A DNA stretch of 64,000 nucleotides from the NCBI GenBank assembly GCA_048262715.1, contig JBLXEV010000010.1, positions 1-64,000 of the forward strand, in the 5' to 3' direction. Position 1 is the stretch's first letter. Each line of letters begins with the position of its first letter. Made by a program: the position numbers and the translations under genes. Of this stretch, positions 41,839 to 52,627 are shown in pieces. Source of the stretch: Albirhodobacter sp048262715. GTDB taxonomy: Bacteria > Pseudomonadota > Alphaproteobacteria > Rhodobacterales > Rhodobacteraceae. The notes under the pieces are model-generated. The model made no database searches. It saw nothing but the letters and a program-made list of their open reading frames with translations, and was not told where the DNA came from.

Positions 41839-42708
41839 ATGCCTAGCCTTAAGGACCTAAAAAACCGGATCCAAAGCGTCAAGAACACGCGGAAGATCAC
41901 GAAAGCGATGCAAATGGTCGCGGCGGCTAAGCTCCGTCGCGCCCAAGAAGCCGCTGAAAACGCACGGCCCTACGCCGAGCGGATGACAGCTGTCATGACG
42001 GGGCTTGCTGCCTCGGTTGGCGGCTCTGATAGCGCGCCCCGGCTTCTCGCCGGGACGGGCTCGGATCAGACCCACCTTCTGGTGGTCATGACCGGTGAGC
42101 GCGGGCTTTGCGGTGGCTTTAACGGCAACATCGCAAAACTGGCAAAGACACGGGCGACCGAGTTGTTGGCACAAGGGAAAACGGTGAAAATTCTCACCGT
42201 CGGCAAGAAGGGCCGTGATGCTCTTCGCCGCGATTTTGGCCAGTATCTGGTTGGCCATGTCGATCTCTCCGAGGTCAAACGCATTGGCTATGTCAACGCG
42301 CAGGATATCGCTCGCGATATCTTCTCGCGCTTTGATGCCGGTGAATTCGATGTGGCAACGATCTTCTTTGCCCGCTTCGAAAACGTGATCTCGCAGATCC
42401 CGACCGCGCAGCAAATCATTCCTGCGACGTTCGATTCTGACGGGGCGTCTGACGCCTCCTACGAATACGAGCCGAGCGAGGAAGCGATCTTGGCAGACCT
42501 TCTGCCGCGCGGAGTTGCGACGCAAATCTTTGGCGCGCTTCTGGAAAATAACGCCTCCTTCAACGGGGCCCAGATGTCGGCAATGGATAACGCGACGCGC
42601 AACGCAGGTGATATGATCGACAAGCTGACGGTTGAGTATAACCGCTCGCGTCAAGCCGTGATCACCAATGAGCTGATCGAAATCATTTCGGGCGCGGAAG
42701 CGCTCTGA
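41839..42708 (+). CDS. atpG: ATP synthase F1 subunit gamma
   Basis: A 289-residue rotor shaft subunit. The N-terminal helix MPSLKDLKNRIQSVKNTRKITKAMQMVAAAKLR and the C-terminal NATRNAGDMIDKLT are diagnostic in pattern. A GGACGGGGAC site precedes ATG 41839, twenty bases after atpA. Confidence 0.97.
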   Translation: MPSLKDLKNRIQSVKNTRKITKAMQMVAAAKLRRAQEAAENARPYAERMTAVMTGLAASVGGSDSAPRLLAGTGSDQTHLLVVMTGERGLCGGFNGNIAKLAKTRATELLAQGKTVKILTVGKKGRDALRRDFGQYLVGHVDLSEVKRIGYVNAQDIARDIFSRFDAGEFDVATIFFARFENVISQIPTAQQIIPATFDSDGASDASYEYEPSEEAILADLLPRGVATQIFGALLENNASFNGAQMSAMDNATRNAGDMIDKLTVEYNRSRQAVITNELIEIISGAEAL

Positions 42709-42727
42709 CGGAACCGGAGAAACGAAC

Positions 42728-44149
42728 ATGGCACAAGCAAAAGGCAAAGTGACGCAAGTCATCGGCGCCGTCGTGGACGTTCAGTTTGAAGACGCCCTCC
42801 CGGCGATTCTGAACGCTCTCGAAACGGACAATAACGGCAAGCGCCTCGTGCTCGAGGTTGCGCAGCACCTCGGCGAGAACACTGTCCGTACCATCGCAAT
42901 GGACGCGACCGAAGGTCTCGTTCGGGGCGCAGAAGTGCTCGACCTCGGCGCACCGATCTCGGTGCCCGTGGGCAACGGCACTTTGGGCCGCATCCTCAAC
43001 GTCATCGGCGAGCCGGTTGACGAACAGGGCCCGGTCAAATCGACCACCCAGCGCGCGATCCACGGCGAGGCTCCGGCCTTCGACCAACAGTCGACCGCAA
43101 CGGAAATCCTCGTCACCGGCATCAAGGTCATCGACCTTCTCGCCCCCTACACCAAGGGCGGCAAAATCGGCCTCTTCGGCGGTGCAGGCGTGGGTAAAAC
43201 CGTTCTGATCATGGAACTGATCAACAACATCGCAAAAGTGCACTCGGGCGTTTCCGTGTTCGCTGGTGTTGGTGAGCGGACTCGTGAAGGCAACGACCTT
43301 TACCACGAGATGATCGAATCCGGCGTTATCGTTCCTGATGACCTCGAGAAGTCGAAAATCGCACTGGTTTACGGCCAAATGAACGAGCCTCCGGGAGCGC
43401 GTATGCGCGTTGCACTGTCGGGTCTGACCCTGGCTGAGCAGTTCCGCGACGATACTGGTTCGGACGTTTTGTTCTTCGTGGACAACATCTTCCGCTTCAC
43501 CCAAGCAGGTTCGGAAGTGTCCGCACTTCTCGGCCGGATCCCGTCCGCTGTGGGCTACCAGCCGACGCTGGCAACCGACATGGGCGCGATGCAAGAACGC
43601 ATCTCCTCGACCAAATCGGGTTCGATCACCTCGGTGCAAGCCGTGTACGTTCCCGCAGATGACTTGACCGACCCTGCGCCGGCAACCTCGTTCGCCCACT
43701 TGGACGCAACGACGGTTCTCGACCGCTCGATCTCGGAAAAAGGCATCTACCCGGCTGTGGATCCGCTCGGCTCGACCTCGCGCCTGCTCGATCCGCTGGT
43801 TATCGGCGAAGAGCACTACAAAGTTGCGACCGACGTCCAACAGATCCTTCAGCGCTACAAATCGCTGCAAGACATCATCGCCATCCTCGGCATGGACGAA
43901 CTTTCGGAAGACGACAAAATGACCGTGACGCGCGCTCGCAAAATCGAGCGTTTCCTGTCGCAGCCGTTCGACGTTGCGAAAGTGTTCACCGGCGCAGACG
44001 GCAAGCAGGTTCCGCTCGAAGATACCATCAAGTCGTTCAAGGCTGTGGTTGCTGGCGAGTATGACCACCTGCCGGAAGCTGCCTTCTACATGGTTGGTGG
44101 CATCGACGAAGTGATCGCCAAGGCTCAACGCCTCGCTGACGCAGCGTAA
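42728..44149 (+). CDS. atpD: ATP synthase F1 subunit beta
   Basis: A 473-residue catalytic subunit. Walker A reads GGAGVGKTV near residue 155, the catalytic glutamate is in GVGERTREG near 185, and the signature PAVDPLGSTSR is near 345. Codon use again indicates strong expression. Confidence 0.98.
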   Translation: MAQAKGKVTQVIGAVVDVQFEDALPAILNALETDNNGKRLVLEVAQHLGENTVRTIAMDATEGLVRGAEVLDLGAPISVPVGNGTLGRILNVIGEPVDEQGPVKSTTQRAIHGEAPAFDQQSTATEILVTGIKVIDLLAPYTKGGKIGLFGGAGVGKTVLIMELINNIAKVHSGVSVFAGVGERTREGNDLYHEMIESGVIVPDDLEKSKIALVYGQMNEPPGARMRVALSGLTLAEQFRDDTGSDVLFFVDNIFRFTQAGSEVSALLGRIPSAVGYQPTLATDMGAMQERISSTKSGSITSVQAVYVPADDLTDPAPATSFAHLDATTVLDRSISEKGIYPAVDPLGSTSRLLDPLVIGEEHYKVATDVQQILQRYKSLQDIIAILGMDELSEDDKMTVTRARKIERFLSQPFDVAKVFTGADGKQVPLEDTIKSFKAVVAGEYDHLPEAAFYMVGGIDEVIAKAQRLADAA

Positions 44150-44160
44150 GGGGTAGGGTC

Positions 44161-44559
44161 ATGGCCGATACGATGCAATTCGATCTCGTGTCCCCTGAAC
44201 GGAAGCTCGCTTCCGTTCAGGCCCGCGAGGTCCGTATTCCGTCCGCAGAAGGCGATATGACGGTGATGCCGGGCCACACCGCCCTCATCACCACGCTGCG
44301 CCCCGGCGTGCTGACGGTTGTTGCGGCTGACGGCGCACATGACTACGCAGTGACCGGCGGCTTCGCCGAGATCAGCCCCGAGGGCGTCACCGTGCTCGCA
44401 GAGCGCGGCTTGCCGACCAAAGAGCTGACACCGGCGATCCACGCGGAACTCGTCGCAACGGCCAAAGAGGCGCATGCCTCGGCGGCGTCCGATGCGGTCG
44501 ATCACGCGGCGAAACTGCTGGCCGATATGGAAGCCTTGGGCGACCATATCACGCTCTAA
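44161..44559 (+). CDS. atpC: ATP synthase F1 subunit epsilon
   Basis: A 132-residue subunit with the N-terminal beta-sandwich (residues 1-85; FDLVSPERKL, PSAEGDMTVMPGHT) and a shorter helical C-terminus than in E. coli. It closes the operon and is followed by a strong terminator. Confidence 0.95.
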   Translation: MADTMQFDLVSPERKLASVQAREVRIPSAEGDMTVMPGHTALITTLRPGVLTVVAADGAHDYAVTGGFAEISPEGVTVLAERGLPTKELTPAIHAELVATAKEAHASAASDAVDHAAKLLADMEALGDHITL

Positions 44560-44578
44560 GCGCGACAAAATGATCTTG

Positions 44579-44610
44579 AAAAGCCCCGTGCATCGCGCGG
44601 GGCTTTTTCT
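44579..44610. terminator. atp operon terminator, probably bidirectional
   Basis: AAAGCCCCG (44580-44588) pairs with CGGGGCTTT (44598-44606), followed by TTCT. The minus strand also ends in a T-run, so it can serve the convergent small gene too. Confidence 0.85.
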
Positions 44611-44651
44611 ATTGGCTGAGGCGGGAAGTGCTGAAGCGGGAAGGGAAGGGC

Positions 44652-44945
44652 CTACGCGGTGCGGTAAAGCTGCACGGGATTACTCGGTGCGCGGGCGATG
44701 ACGCCTTTGGCTTCCAGATCAAGCTGCACGGCTTTGAGCCACCATCCCGCAGTGCTCCCTCCAGGAAAAAGTGTCTCCGGCAGATAGGGCAGGAGGGCGG
44801 CCTTTGCCTGTGCGACCTTCAAGCCTGGCGGAGACTGAGGCAGCACGCGCAACAAGACATCGCGCATAGCTTCATATTTCGCGCGGTTGACCCGCGTTGT
44901 CCGATTCGGAGAGGAGATCGACTCGATCTCAATCATATCATCCAT
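44652..44945 (-). CDS. Small conserved protein, DUF6958-like
   Basis: A protein of about 97 residues (M at 44945; 44951 and 44936 are other possible starts). The core reads AKYEAMRDVLLRVLP... PPGL... ALLPYLPETLFPGG... GWWLKAVQLDLEAKGVIAR, which I believe corresponds to DUF6958, possibly a winged-helix-like small domain. No function is known to me. It sits between atpC and the lectin gene and is convergent with atpC. Confidence 0.65.
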   Translation of the reverse strand: MDDMIEIESISSPNRTTRVNRAKYEAMRDVLLRVLPQSPPGLKVAQAKAALLPYLPETLFPGGSTAGWWLKAVQLDLEAKGVIARAPSNPVQLYRTA

Positions 44946-45123
44946 CCTCATCTCCCTTCCGGCATGGCGCCGCTGTGATACGCTTAGGCTAGGAACCCTT
45001 CGATAGCGCGTCAAGTTTGTGCCATGCCCAAGATCCCCCCGAGCAGTGCAACCATCAGGTGAAATGGGGTTTTCTTTTGCGACAGCGGAGTTACATCTTA
45101 AGGGTCGTCAGTGTGAGGGGCCT

Positions 45124-45474
45124 ATGCAGCGGTTGGACAGTTTGACCATCGGGATTGATCAGGGCTCGCTGGTGCTCTTCTCCGATTATCAGGACGGCGG
45201 CACGATGTGGACGGGCGAGGGCCCGCGTGAGCTGCGCCGGATCGTGGAGTTCGGGACGCGCTATCGACGGGCACCCGTTGTGCAGGTGTCGCTGTCGATG
45301 TGGGATATGGATCACAAGGCCAATAGCCGCATGGATATCAGCGCAGAGATGGTGACGGAGGAGGGGTTTGTAATCGTCTTCCGCACATGGGGCGATACGC
45401 GGGTCGCGCGGGTGCGGGCGGATTGGGTGTCTTTCGGGGCGCTACGCCACGAAGAAGATTGGGACGTCGACTGA
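45124..45474 (+). CDS. H-type lectin domain protein
   Basis: A 116-residue protein that is essentially one H-type lectin domain (about residues 17-105), the sugar-binding fold known from snail agglutinin and discoidin. The pattern F-x-x-R-Y-x-x-A-P-V-V-Q-V-S-L-S, then N-S-R-M-D-I and the closing VRADWVSFG supports this. There is no signal peptide, so any sugar ligand would be cytoplasmic unless exported otherwise. ATG 45124 follows GAGGGG. Occurrence close to atp genes appears to be usual in this group. Confidence 0.78.
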   Translation: MQRLDSLTIGIDQGSLVLFSDYQDGGTMWTGEGPRELRRIVEFGTRYRRAPVVQVSLSMWDMDHKANSRMDISAEMVTEEGFVIVFRTWGDTRVARVRADWVSFGALRHEEDWDVD

Positions 45475-45563
45475 CCGCCGAGCGCGATAGGCGAAGATAT
45501 CTGCTTACCTGTTTATCTGGCGACGGCCTTCGACTTGGGGGGAACGCCGCGCGGACACCTGCG

Positions 45564-46913
45564 CTAGGCGCGGCCCGACACGCTGCGGTGGGCTGCAATT
45601 GCGCTGATCGGGGGAAGGGCGCAGGGGCGCCCGAGCAGGAAACCTTGCCCCAAAGGCGTGCCGAGATCGCGCAGAATTCGGAGTTGATCTACAGTCTCGA
45701 TGCCTTCCGCGACGATATCACAGTCAGTTTGCTCCCCAAAACTGGTGAGCGCGGCAATCATCGCGCGGCTTGCTTTTCGTTCGACCAGCTCTGCGGTGAC
45801 GGATTTGTCGATCTTGATCATATCGGGCTCTAGCAACAGGATATGTCGCAACCCAGATTGCCCCGCACCGACATCATCAATTGCCAGCTTCAGGCCCGCT
45901 GCTCGAATCTGCACCAAGGCTTCGCGCAGGACAGTAAAATTCTCAATCGCCTCGGCCTCTGACACTTCGATAATATAGCCGTCGCGAGGCAGCCCGCGGC
46001 AGCCTCGCTCGTAAAGCACCTGCAATGTATCAGTGAGCAAGGTGCTATTGGAGAGATTGAGCGCGATAAACCCGTCGGATGGTTTGCGCGGGAGGGTTAT
46101 GTCGATAATCCGGTGCGCCGCCTGCATCTCCAACTCGCATCCCAAACCACAGGCGCGGGCGGACTCGAACACCGTCTGCACGTTGGTGTCGGGGAAATCG
46201 GGGAACCGCGCCAGCCCTTCGTAGCCGACGATGTCGAGCGTTGCCAATTTACAGATTGGTTGGAAGTCGATGGCGATGCGCCCCTTGGTGAGGGCGGTCG
46301 CGACGGCGCGCGGAAGGGCGGCAGGGTCCAGCGGTGCAGAGAGAAGGGCAGCTCCTCTGCCGGGCCGCGAGCGGCGGATTGACTGGCTTACCTGGCGATC
46401 AATAGGTCTTTCTGGGGGGCGGGGGGACGCGCTGCGCGCAACGTCGCGCAATTTCAAAGGAAGCGCCTCTGCCGCCGCCGGATGGGGCTGCGAGCCCTGT
46501 GGGGGCGCGAGCCTTTCCATGACAGAGCGATGGCTGGATATGAGCTCCGCCGTTGCGCGCAACAGGCGCATATCGGCCGCTGGCAGGCATAGAATTCGAC
46601 CGCGCGCTAGGCACCCCAAATGTCCGGATATGTCACCTATGGCATTTCGAATTGGCACATCTATATGCGTCGATTGCATGACCAGCGCGGCTTCTGGGGC
46701 TTCCTCTCCGCAGGTAAGATTGGGGGAGAAATCGTGACATTGATCGACGCAAATCAGCAGGTTCTTTCGGTCCCGAACTTGCGAAACGAAGATTGCGTCC
46801 AGCCCGAGCGAGGGCCGCAACAGTCCTAGAAGCTGTTGCGTAATAAAACTTAACTCCGCCTGAGATCCGGAAAAATCTCTCACAAATAGCCGATGGAGAT
46901 CCGCGCCATTCAT
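45564..46913 (-). CDS. GAF-EAL domain protein, probable cyclic-di-GMP phosphodiesterase
   Basis: A 449-residue cytoplasmic protein. Residues 15-135 look like a GAF sensor domain, 136-195 form a low-complexity linker, and 205-445 form an EAL domain. The EAL signature is EGLARF (E232), and the other catalytic elements appear intact: NLS, EVSE, IDDVGAGQSG, IKIDKS, AEGIE and GQGFLLGRP. It is therefore likely to hydrolyse c-di-GMP, although loop 6 (DDVGAG for DDFGTG) departs from consensus. No GGDEF is present. It is transcribed alone downstream of groEL. Confidence 0.82.
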   Translation of the reverse strand: MNGADLHRLFVRDFSGSQAELSFITQQLLGLLRPSLGLDAIFVSQVRDRKNLLICVDQCHDFSPNLTCGEEAPEAALVMQSTHIDVPIRNAIGDISGHLGCLARGRILCLPAADMRLLRATAELISSHRSVMERLAPPQGSQPHPAAAEALPLKLRDVARSASPRPPERPIDRQVSQSIRRSRPGRGAALLSAPLDPAALPRAVATALTKGRIAIDFQPICKLATLDIVGYEGLARFPDFPDTNVQTVFESARACGLGCELEMQAAHRIIDITLPRKPSDGFIALNLSNSTLLTDTLQVLYERGCRGLPRDGYIIEVSEAEAIENFTVLREALVQIRAAGLKLAIDDVGAGQSGLRHILLLEPDMIKIDKSVTAELVERKASRAMIAALTSFGEQTDCDIVAEGIETVDQLRILRDLGTPLGQGFLLGRPCALPPISAIAAHRSVSGRA

Positions 46914-47054
46914 AAATCTGGCCCCGTGTTACTGTTACAAATGCCTTGCCCTAGTATGCAGAAAACAACCGTAGATTGTGAACTTTTTGTGATCTTGGAA
47001 ATCTCGATGCCTATTCAAGAGATTAGGCGAACCTACCCATTCGGATATGGCATG

Positions 47055-47084
47055 AAAAAAGGCGACTCAGATGAGTCGCCTTTT
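47055..47084 (-). terminator. groESL terminator
   Basis: On the minus strand GGCGACTC and GAGTCGCC (47061-47068 and 47073-47080) form a perfect 8-bp stem, followed by a six-base T-run (A at 47055-47060 on the plus strand). It lies 28 bases after the groEL stop. Confidence 0.87.
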
Positions 47085-47108
47085 CCCGATTCGCGGCTGG
47101 GCCGATGA

Positions 47109-48755
<1,647 letters not shown>

Positions 48756-48839
48756 GATTGAGGCTCCTAAATTGAATTTCGTTGGAAGGGGGCAGTATGG
48801 GAGGGCAGGGGATCACACCCCCGCGCCGCACCGGCTGGA

Positions 48840-49127
48840 TCAGCCGATGATCCCCATGATGTCGCCTTCTTTCATGATCAGCAGCTCTTCGCCGTTGAGC
48901 GTGACTTCGGTGCCCGACCATTTGCCGAACAGAACGATGTCGCCGACTTTCACGCTCGGTGCGATCAGCTCGCCCGAATCCTTGCGTGCGCCTTCGCCCA
49001 CAGCAACGATTTCGCCCTCAGCGGGTTTTTCTTTGGCGCTATCGGGGATGATCAGACCGCCCTTGGTTTTCTCATCCGATGCGACGCGCTTGACCAGTAC
49101 ACGGTCATGAAGCGGTTTGAATGCCAT
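48840..49127 (-). CDS. groES: Co-chaperonin GroES
   Basis: A 95-residue 10-kDa lid of the chaperonin. FKPLHDRVLVKRV at the N-terminus, the mobile loop around DEKTKGGLIIPD, and LIMKEGDIMGII at the end are diagnostic. ATG 49127 follows GGGAGTGACC. A CIRCE operator and promoter lie just upstream. Confidence 0.97.
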   Translation of the reverse strand: MAFKPLHDRVLVKRVASDEKTKGGLIIPDSAKEKPAEGEIVAVGEGARKDSGELIAPSVKVGDIVLFGKWSGTEVTLNGEELLIMKEGDIMGIIG

Positions 49128-49159
49128 CTGGGTCACTCCCTTAGGTTCAGTTGTTGGGT

Positions 49160-49186
49160 TTAGCACTCACACAGGTCGAGTGCTAA
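49160..49186 (-). promoter_or_regulatory. CIRCE element (HrcA operator)
   Basis: TTAGCACTC (49160-49168), a nine-base spacer, and GAGTGCTAA (49178-49186) match the CIRCE consensus perfectly. HrcA binding here would repress groESL outside heat stress. It sits just after the promoter, covering the start of the transcript. Confidence 0.95.
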
Positions 49187-49195
49187 CGATGCGTG

Positions 49196-49224
49196 ATCTA
49201 GTCACTCCGACCCGCGTCTGTCAA
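49196..49224 (-). promoter_or_regulatory. groESL promoter
   Basis: On the minus strand TTGACA (49224-49219) and CTAGAT (49201-49196) are 17 bases apart, a near-consensus vegetative promoter. Transcription would start near 49189, at the edge of the CIRCE element. Confidence 0.75.
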
Positions 49225-49427
49225 CACCTCGTTGCGGGGAAATTTTGCGAATTTTTTATGGCACTCCGGGGCCTGTGCTTTGCGCAGATTTTGTCTGTCC
49301 GCGTCTCGGAGTTAAGGGCTGATGCGCGGTGTGACGACCCCGCATCACGCAGTTGTGGCCCTGTGGGATCACTGGCTATTCCACCGGGAAACTGGCAGGA
49401 TGCCGCGATATTTTCAGGAGGGCATTT

Positions 49428-50471
49428 ATGCGCATGACACGACTTTGGAAAAAGGCCCTGCGCCGGATCGCGACTCCTTGTTTGAGCGTTCCCCTCGCGC
49501 TGGTGTTGGGGCTCGGCACTGCGCAGGCGCAGGGGCATTGCGAGGGCGTTGATCTGATTGCGCAGATGCCCGCGCAGGAGCGCGCCCGCATTACCGAGAT
49601 CGCGCATGCTGCCCCCTATGCCCAAGGCTTGCTCTGGCGTGCGACGCGCGACGGGCAGGAAGTTGTGATCGCGGGCACCTATCATTTTGATGATCCGCGC
49701 CACAGCGCCCTCGTCAATCGCCTGCGGCCAGTCCTTGATCAGGCGGCCAGCGTGCTGGTTGAGGCGGGCCCCAAGGAGGAGGCGCAGCTTAAATCCGAGC
49801 TTATGAGCCGCCCTGATCTGATGTTTGATCCCGATGGCCCAACACTGCCCGAGCTGCTGCCCGAGCCCGATTGGCAACGCCTCATGAAGGCCTTTGAGGC
49901 GCGTGGCATCCCGCCCGTCTTCGCCGCGAAGTTCAAGCCGTGGTATGCTGCGATTACCATCTCGATGAGCCCCTGCGCCCTGCGCGCGATCTCGGAAGGG
50001 GCGGTCGGTCTCGATAAAAAAATCGTTGCGGCGGCAGAGATGCGCAATTTGCCGATCCGTGCGCTTGAGCCATACGATACCGCCTTCCACCTGTTTGACG
50101 ATATCTCCGAGGCCGATCAGCGCGATCTTTTGCGCGGCGCTTTGGCGGTGGAAGGGAAAAGCGACGATATGACCTTCACCCTCGCGAATGCCTATTTCGA
50201 TGGGGAGACACGGTTGATCTGGGCCTTCTCTGATTGGCTTGCCCGCCAAGACAAGACGTTCCCCCCCGAAGTGATCGAGAAACAGCTGGAATTGTCCGAG
50301 GAAAAACTGATGGTTGAGCGCAACCGCGCGTGGATCCCCGTGATCGAGGCCGCCAGCGCCACCTCGCAAGACAAACCCGTGCTGATGGCGGCAGGGGCAT
50401 TGCATCTGGCGGGTGAGGGCGGGGTGCTCAACCTTCTTGCCGCGCGCGGCTGGGCCATTACCCCTTATTAG
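49428..50471 (+). CDS. TraB/GumN family protein, exported
   Basis: A 347-residue protein with a signal peptide (about residues 1-35, ending AQAQ). The mature part has the TraB/GumN/Tiki pattern: the GTYHFDDPR motif near residue 84 and MAAGALHLAGEGGVLNLL near the C-terminus, whose histidines are the presumed metal ligands. Tiki relatives are metalloproteases, but the bacterial substrates are not established. ATG 49428 follows CAGGAGGG. It is divergent from groES. Confidence 0.85.
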   Translation: MRMTRLWKKALRRIATPCLSVPLALVLGLGTAQAQGHCEGVDLIAQMPAQERARITEIAHAAPYAQGLLWRATRDGQEVVIAGTYHFDDPRHSALVNRLRPVLDQAASVLVEAGPKEEAQLKSELMSRPDLMFDPDGPTLPELLPEPDWQRLMKAFEARGIPPVFAAKFKPWYAAITISMSPCALRAISEGAVGLDKKIVAAAEMRNLPIRALEPYDTAFHLFDDISEADQRDLLRGALAVEGKSDDMTFTLANAYFDGETRLIWAFSDWLARQDKTFPPEVIEKQLELSEEKLMVERNRAWIPVIEAASATSQDKPVLMAAGALHLAGEGGVLNLLAARGWAITPY

Positions 50472-50554
50472 GGGCGCTTTGGTGTCCATAGGCGTGACAA
50501 GCCCCAACGCCGCGCCTATAAGGCGGCAAATTCATCCGATAAATGAGAGTTCAC

Positions 50555-51475
50555 ATGACCACCAAGGTTCTCGGCCACAAATCCCCCGACACCGATTCCA
50601 CCGGCTCGCCCATCATCTGGGCGTGGTATCTCAACGAAGTTAAAGGCGTGAAAGCCGAAGCCGTGTTGTTGGGTGAGCCCAACACCGAGGCCGCTTTCGT
50701 GCTCAAGCATTGGGATCTGGAAAAGCCCGCGATCATCGCGGATGTGGCCGAGGGCGAGAAAGTCGTCATCGTCGATACCAACAACCCCGCCGAGCTGCCC
50801 GCCAGCATTAACAAGGCCGATGTGACCGCGATCATCGACCACCATAAACTGGTTGGCGGTCTGGAAACCAAAGGCCCGATCGACATCACGATCCGTCCGC
50901 TGGCCTGTACCGCGACGATCATGTTCGATCTGATCGGCGATGATCTGGCAAAAGCGCCGCGCGGCATCAAAGGCGCGATGCTGTCGTGCATCCTCTCGGA
51001 TACGCTCGAATTCCGCTCGCCGACCACGACCCCGCATGACAAGCACGTCTGCGAGGTCCTCGCCGCCGATCTGGGCGAGTCGATCAACGAACTCGCAACC
51101 GCGATGTTTGAGGCAAAATCCGATGTCTCGGAATTCTCCGATGCGGAGCTGCTGCGGATGGATTCGAAAGAATACACCGTTGGCACGACGGATCTGCGCG
51201 TTTCGGTGTTGGAGACCACCGCACCTAAAATCGTCCTAGATCGCAAGGCGAGCCTGATGGCCTCGATGCCCGCCGTGGCAAAGGAAGACGGCGCACATGA
51301 GGTGCTGCTCTTCGTCGTGGATATCCTCAATGAGGAAGCAACCCTGCTCGTCCCGAACGACACCGTGAAGGCGATTGCTGAGGCCTCCTTCGGGGTGCAA
51401 GTCTCCGGCGATACCGTTGTGCTTCCGGGCGTGATGTCGCGCAAGAAGCAAATCATGCCAGTTCTGAAAGCCTAA
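50555..51475 (+). CDS. ppaC: Manganese-dependent inorganic pyrophosphatase (family II)
   Basis: A 306-residue DHH-family enzyme hydrolysing pyrophosphate in the cytoplasm. Motifs are GHKSPDTDS at residues 7-15, VIVDTNN near 73, and the DHH signature IIDHHK near 94; the C-terminal DHHA2 domain ends with SRKKQI. Here the usual HNPDTD reads HKSPDTD, as in some members. ATG 50555 has a weak GAGAG site. A strong terminator follows. Confidence 0.93.
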   Translation: MTTKVLGHKSPDTDSTGSPIIWAWYLNEVKGVKAEAVLLGEPNTEAAFVLKHWDLEKPAIIADVAEGEKVVIVDTNNPAELPASINKADVTAIIDHHKLVGGLETKGPIDITIRPLACTATIMFDLIGDDLAKAPRGIKGAMLSCILSDTLEFRSPTTTPHDKHVCEVLAADLGESINELATAMFEAKSDVSEFSDAELLRMDSKEYTVGTTDLRVSVLETTAPKIVLDRKASLMASMPAVAKEDGAHEVLLFVVDILNEEATLLVPNDTVKAIAEASFGVQVSGDTVVLPGVMSRKKQIMPVLKA

Positions 51476-51498
51476 ATCCGGCAGATTGTCGGATGTCG

Positions 51499-51526
51499 CG
51501 GGCGGGGGGAAACCTCCGCCCGTTTT
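51499..51526 (+). terminator. ppaC intrinsic terminator
   Basis: CGGGCGGGGG (51499-51508) pairs with CCTCCGCCCG (51513-51522), with one G-T pair and a GAAA tetraloop, followed by TTTT. It lies 23 bases past the stop. Confidence 0.85.
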
Positions 51527-51712
51527 CATAGCTGGGCGTGATCGATAGGCGGAGCAAAATTTGAAGCCGTGACGGAGGGCGTCGTGCTTGTGTTTCAAAA
51601 AGCGGCTGTCATATTCATCGCGGCGTTTACGCTCGTTATCGCAAACAGTTGGCCCTGCCGTCTCGCATGCCAACCACTCCACGCGCCGTAGGCTACGGCA
51701 AGAAAGGCTAAT

Positions 51713-52591
51713 ATGACCAAGATCGTCTCCGCATTGAGCGATATTTCCGCCCAATATGATGCAGTGCTTTGCGATCTTTGGGGGTGCCTGCACAACGGGC
51801 TTGAGGCCTTCCCCTCTGCGGTTGCGGCGCTTCAGGCGTATCGCGCGCGCGGCGGCAAAGTGGTGCTTTTGACGAACGCTCCGCGTCCGGACATCTTTAT
51901 TGCCGAGCAGCTCGATACCATGGGCGTGCCGCGCGATGCTTGGGATGTGATCGTCACCTCCGGCGATGCGGCGCAGGATGCGATGCTGGCGGGGGCAGTG
52001 GGCCGTAAGGTCTGGCATCTGGGGCCGGAAAAGGACGATGGTTTCTTCACCGCCATCCCGGAGGCGTGGCACGGTCAAGAAGGCGTTGAGCGTGTCAGCT
52101 TTGAAGAGGCGGAAGGTATTGTGTGCACCGGCCCGTTCGACGAGACGAATGAGGTGCCCGAAGATTACCGCGCAAAACTTCTGGCGGCGAAAACCCGCGG
52201 CTTGCCGCTGCTTTGCGCAAACCCCGATATCGTCGTCGATAAGGGTGAAACGCGGATCTATTGCGCGGGTGCCTTGGCGGCTCTCTATGAGGAGATGGGC
52301 GGCGAGGCGCTCTATTTCGGCAAACCGCATCCGCCGATCTACGAGATGGCGCGCCGCAAACTGGCCGCGATTGGGATGGGCGAAGACACCCAACTTCTCG
52401 CGATTGGGGATGGTATCAACACCGATGTTGCGGGCGCCGCTGGCGAGGGAATTGATGTCCTCTTCATCACCGGTGGTCTCGCCCATGATCAGTTCGGCCC
52501 CGATCCGGAACACCCTGATGCGGCGCTGCTGGAGCCTTGGCTCTCGACCCGCCAGCAAAACCCGCGCTATTCGTTGGGCAAGCTGCGCTAA
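51713..52591 (+). CDS. HAD-superfamily class IIA hydrolase, TIGR01459 type
   Basis: A 292-residue phosphatase-like protein. HAD motif I is CDLWGCLHNG near residue 22, motif II is LLTNAPR near 55, and motif IV is AIGDGINTDVAGA near 228, with a C2-type cap between. The TIGR01459 group is largely alphaproteobacterial and its substrate is unknown. It is transcribed alone and is followed by one copy of the structured 3' element. Confidence 0.88.
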   Translation: MTKIVSALSDISAQYDAVLCDLWGCLHNGLEAFPSAVAALQAYRARGGKVVLLTNAPRPDIFIAEQLDTMGVPRDAWDVIVTSGDAAQDAMLAGAVGRKVWHLGPEKDDGFFTAIPEAWHGQEGVERVSFEEAEGIVCTGPFDETNEVPEDYRAKLLAAKTRGLPLLCANPDIVVDKGETRIYCAGALAALYEEMGGEALYFGKPHPPIYEMARRKLAAIGMGEDTQLLAIGDGINTDVAGAAGEGIDVLFITGGLAHDQFGPDPEHPDAALLEPWLSTRQQNPRYSLGKLR

Positions 52592-52627
52592 GATATCAGG
52601 TCAGCCCTCTCCTGCTTCCAAAGAGCA

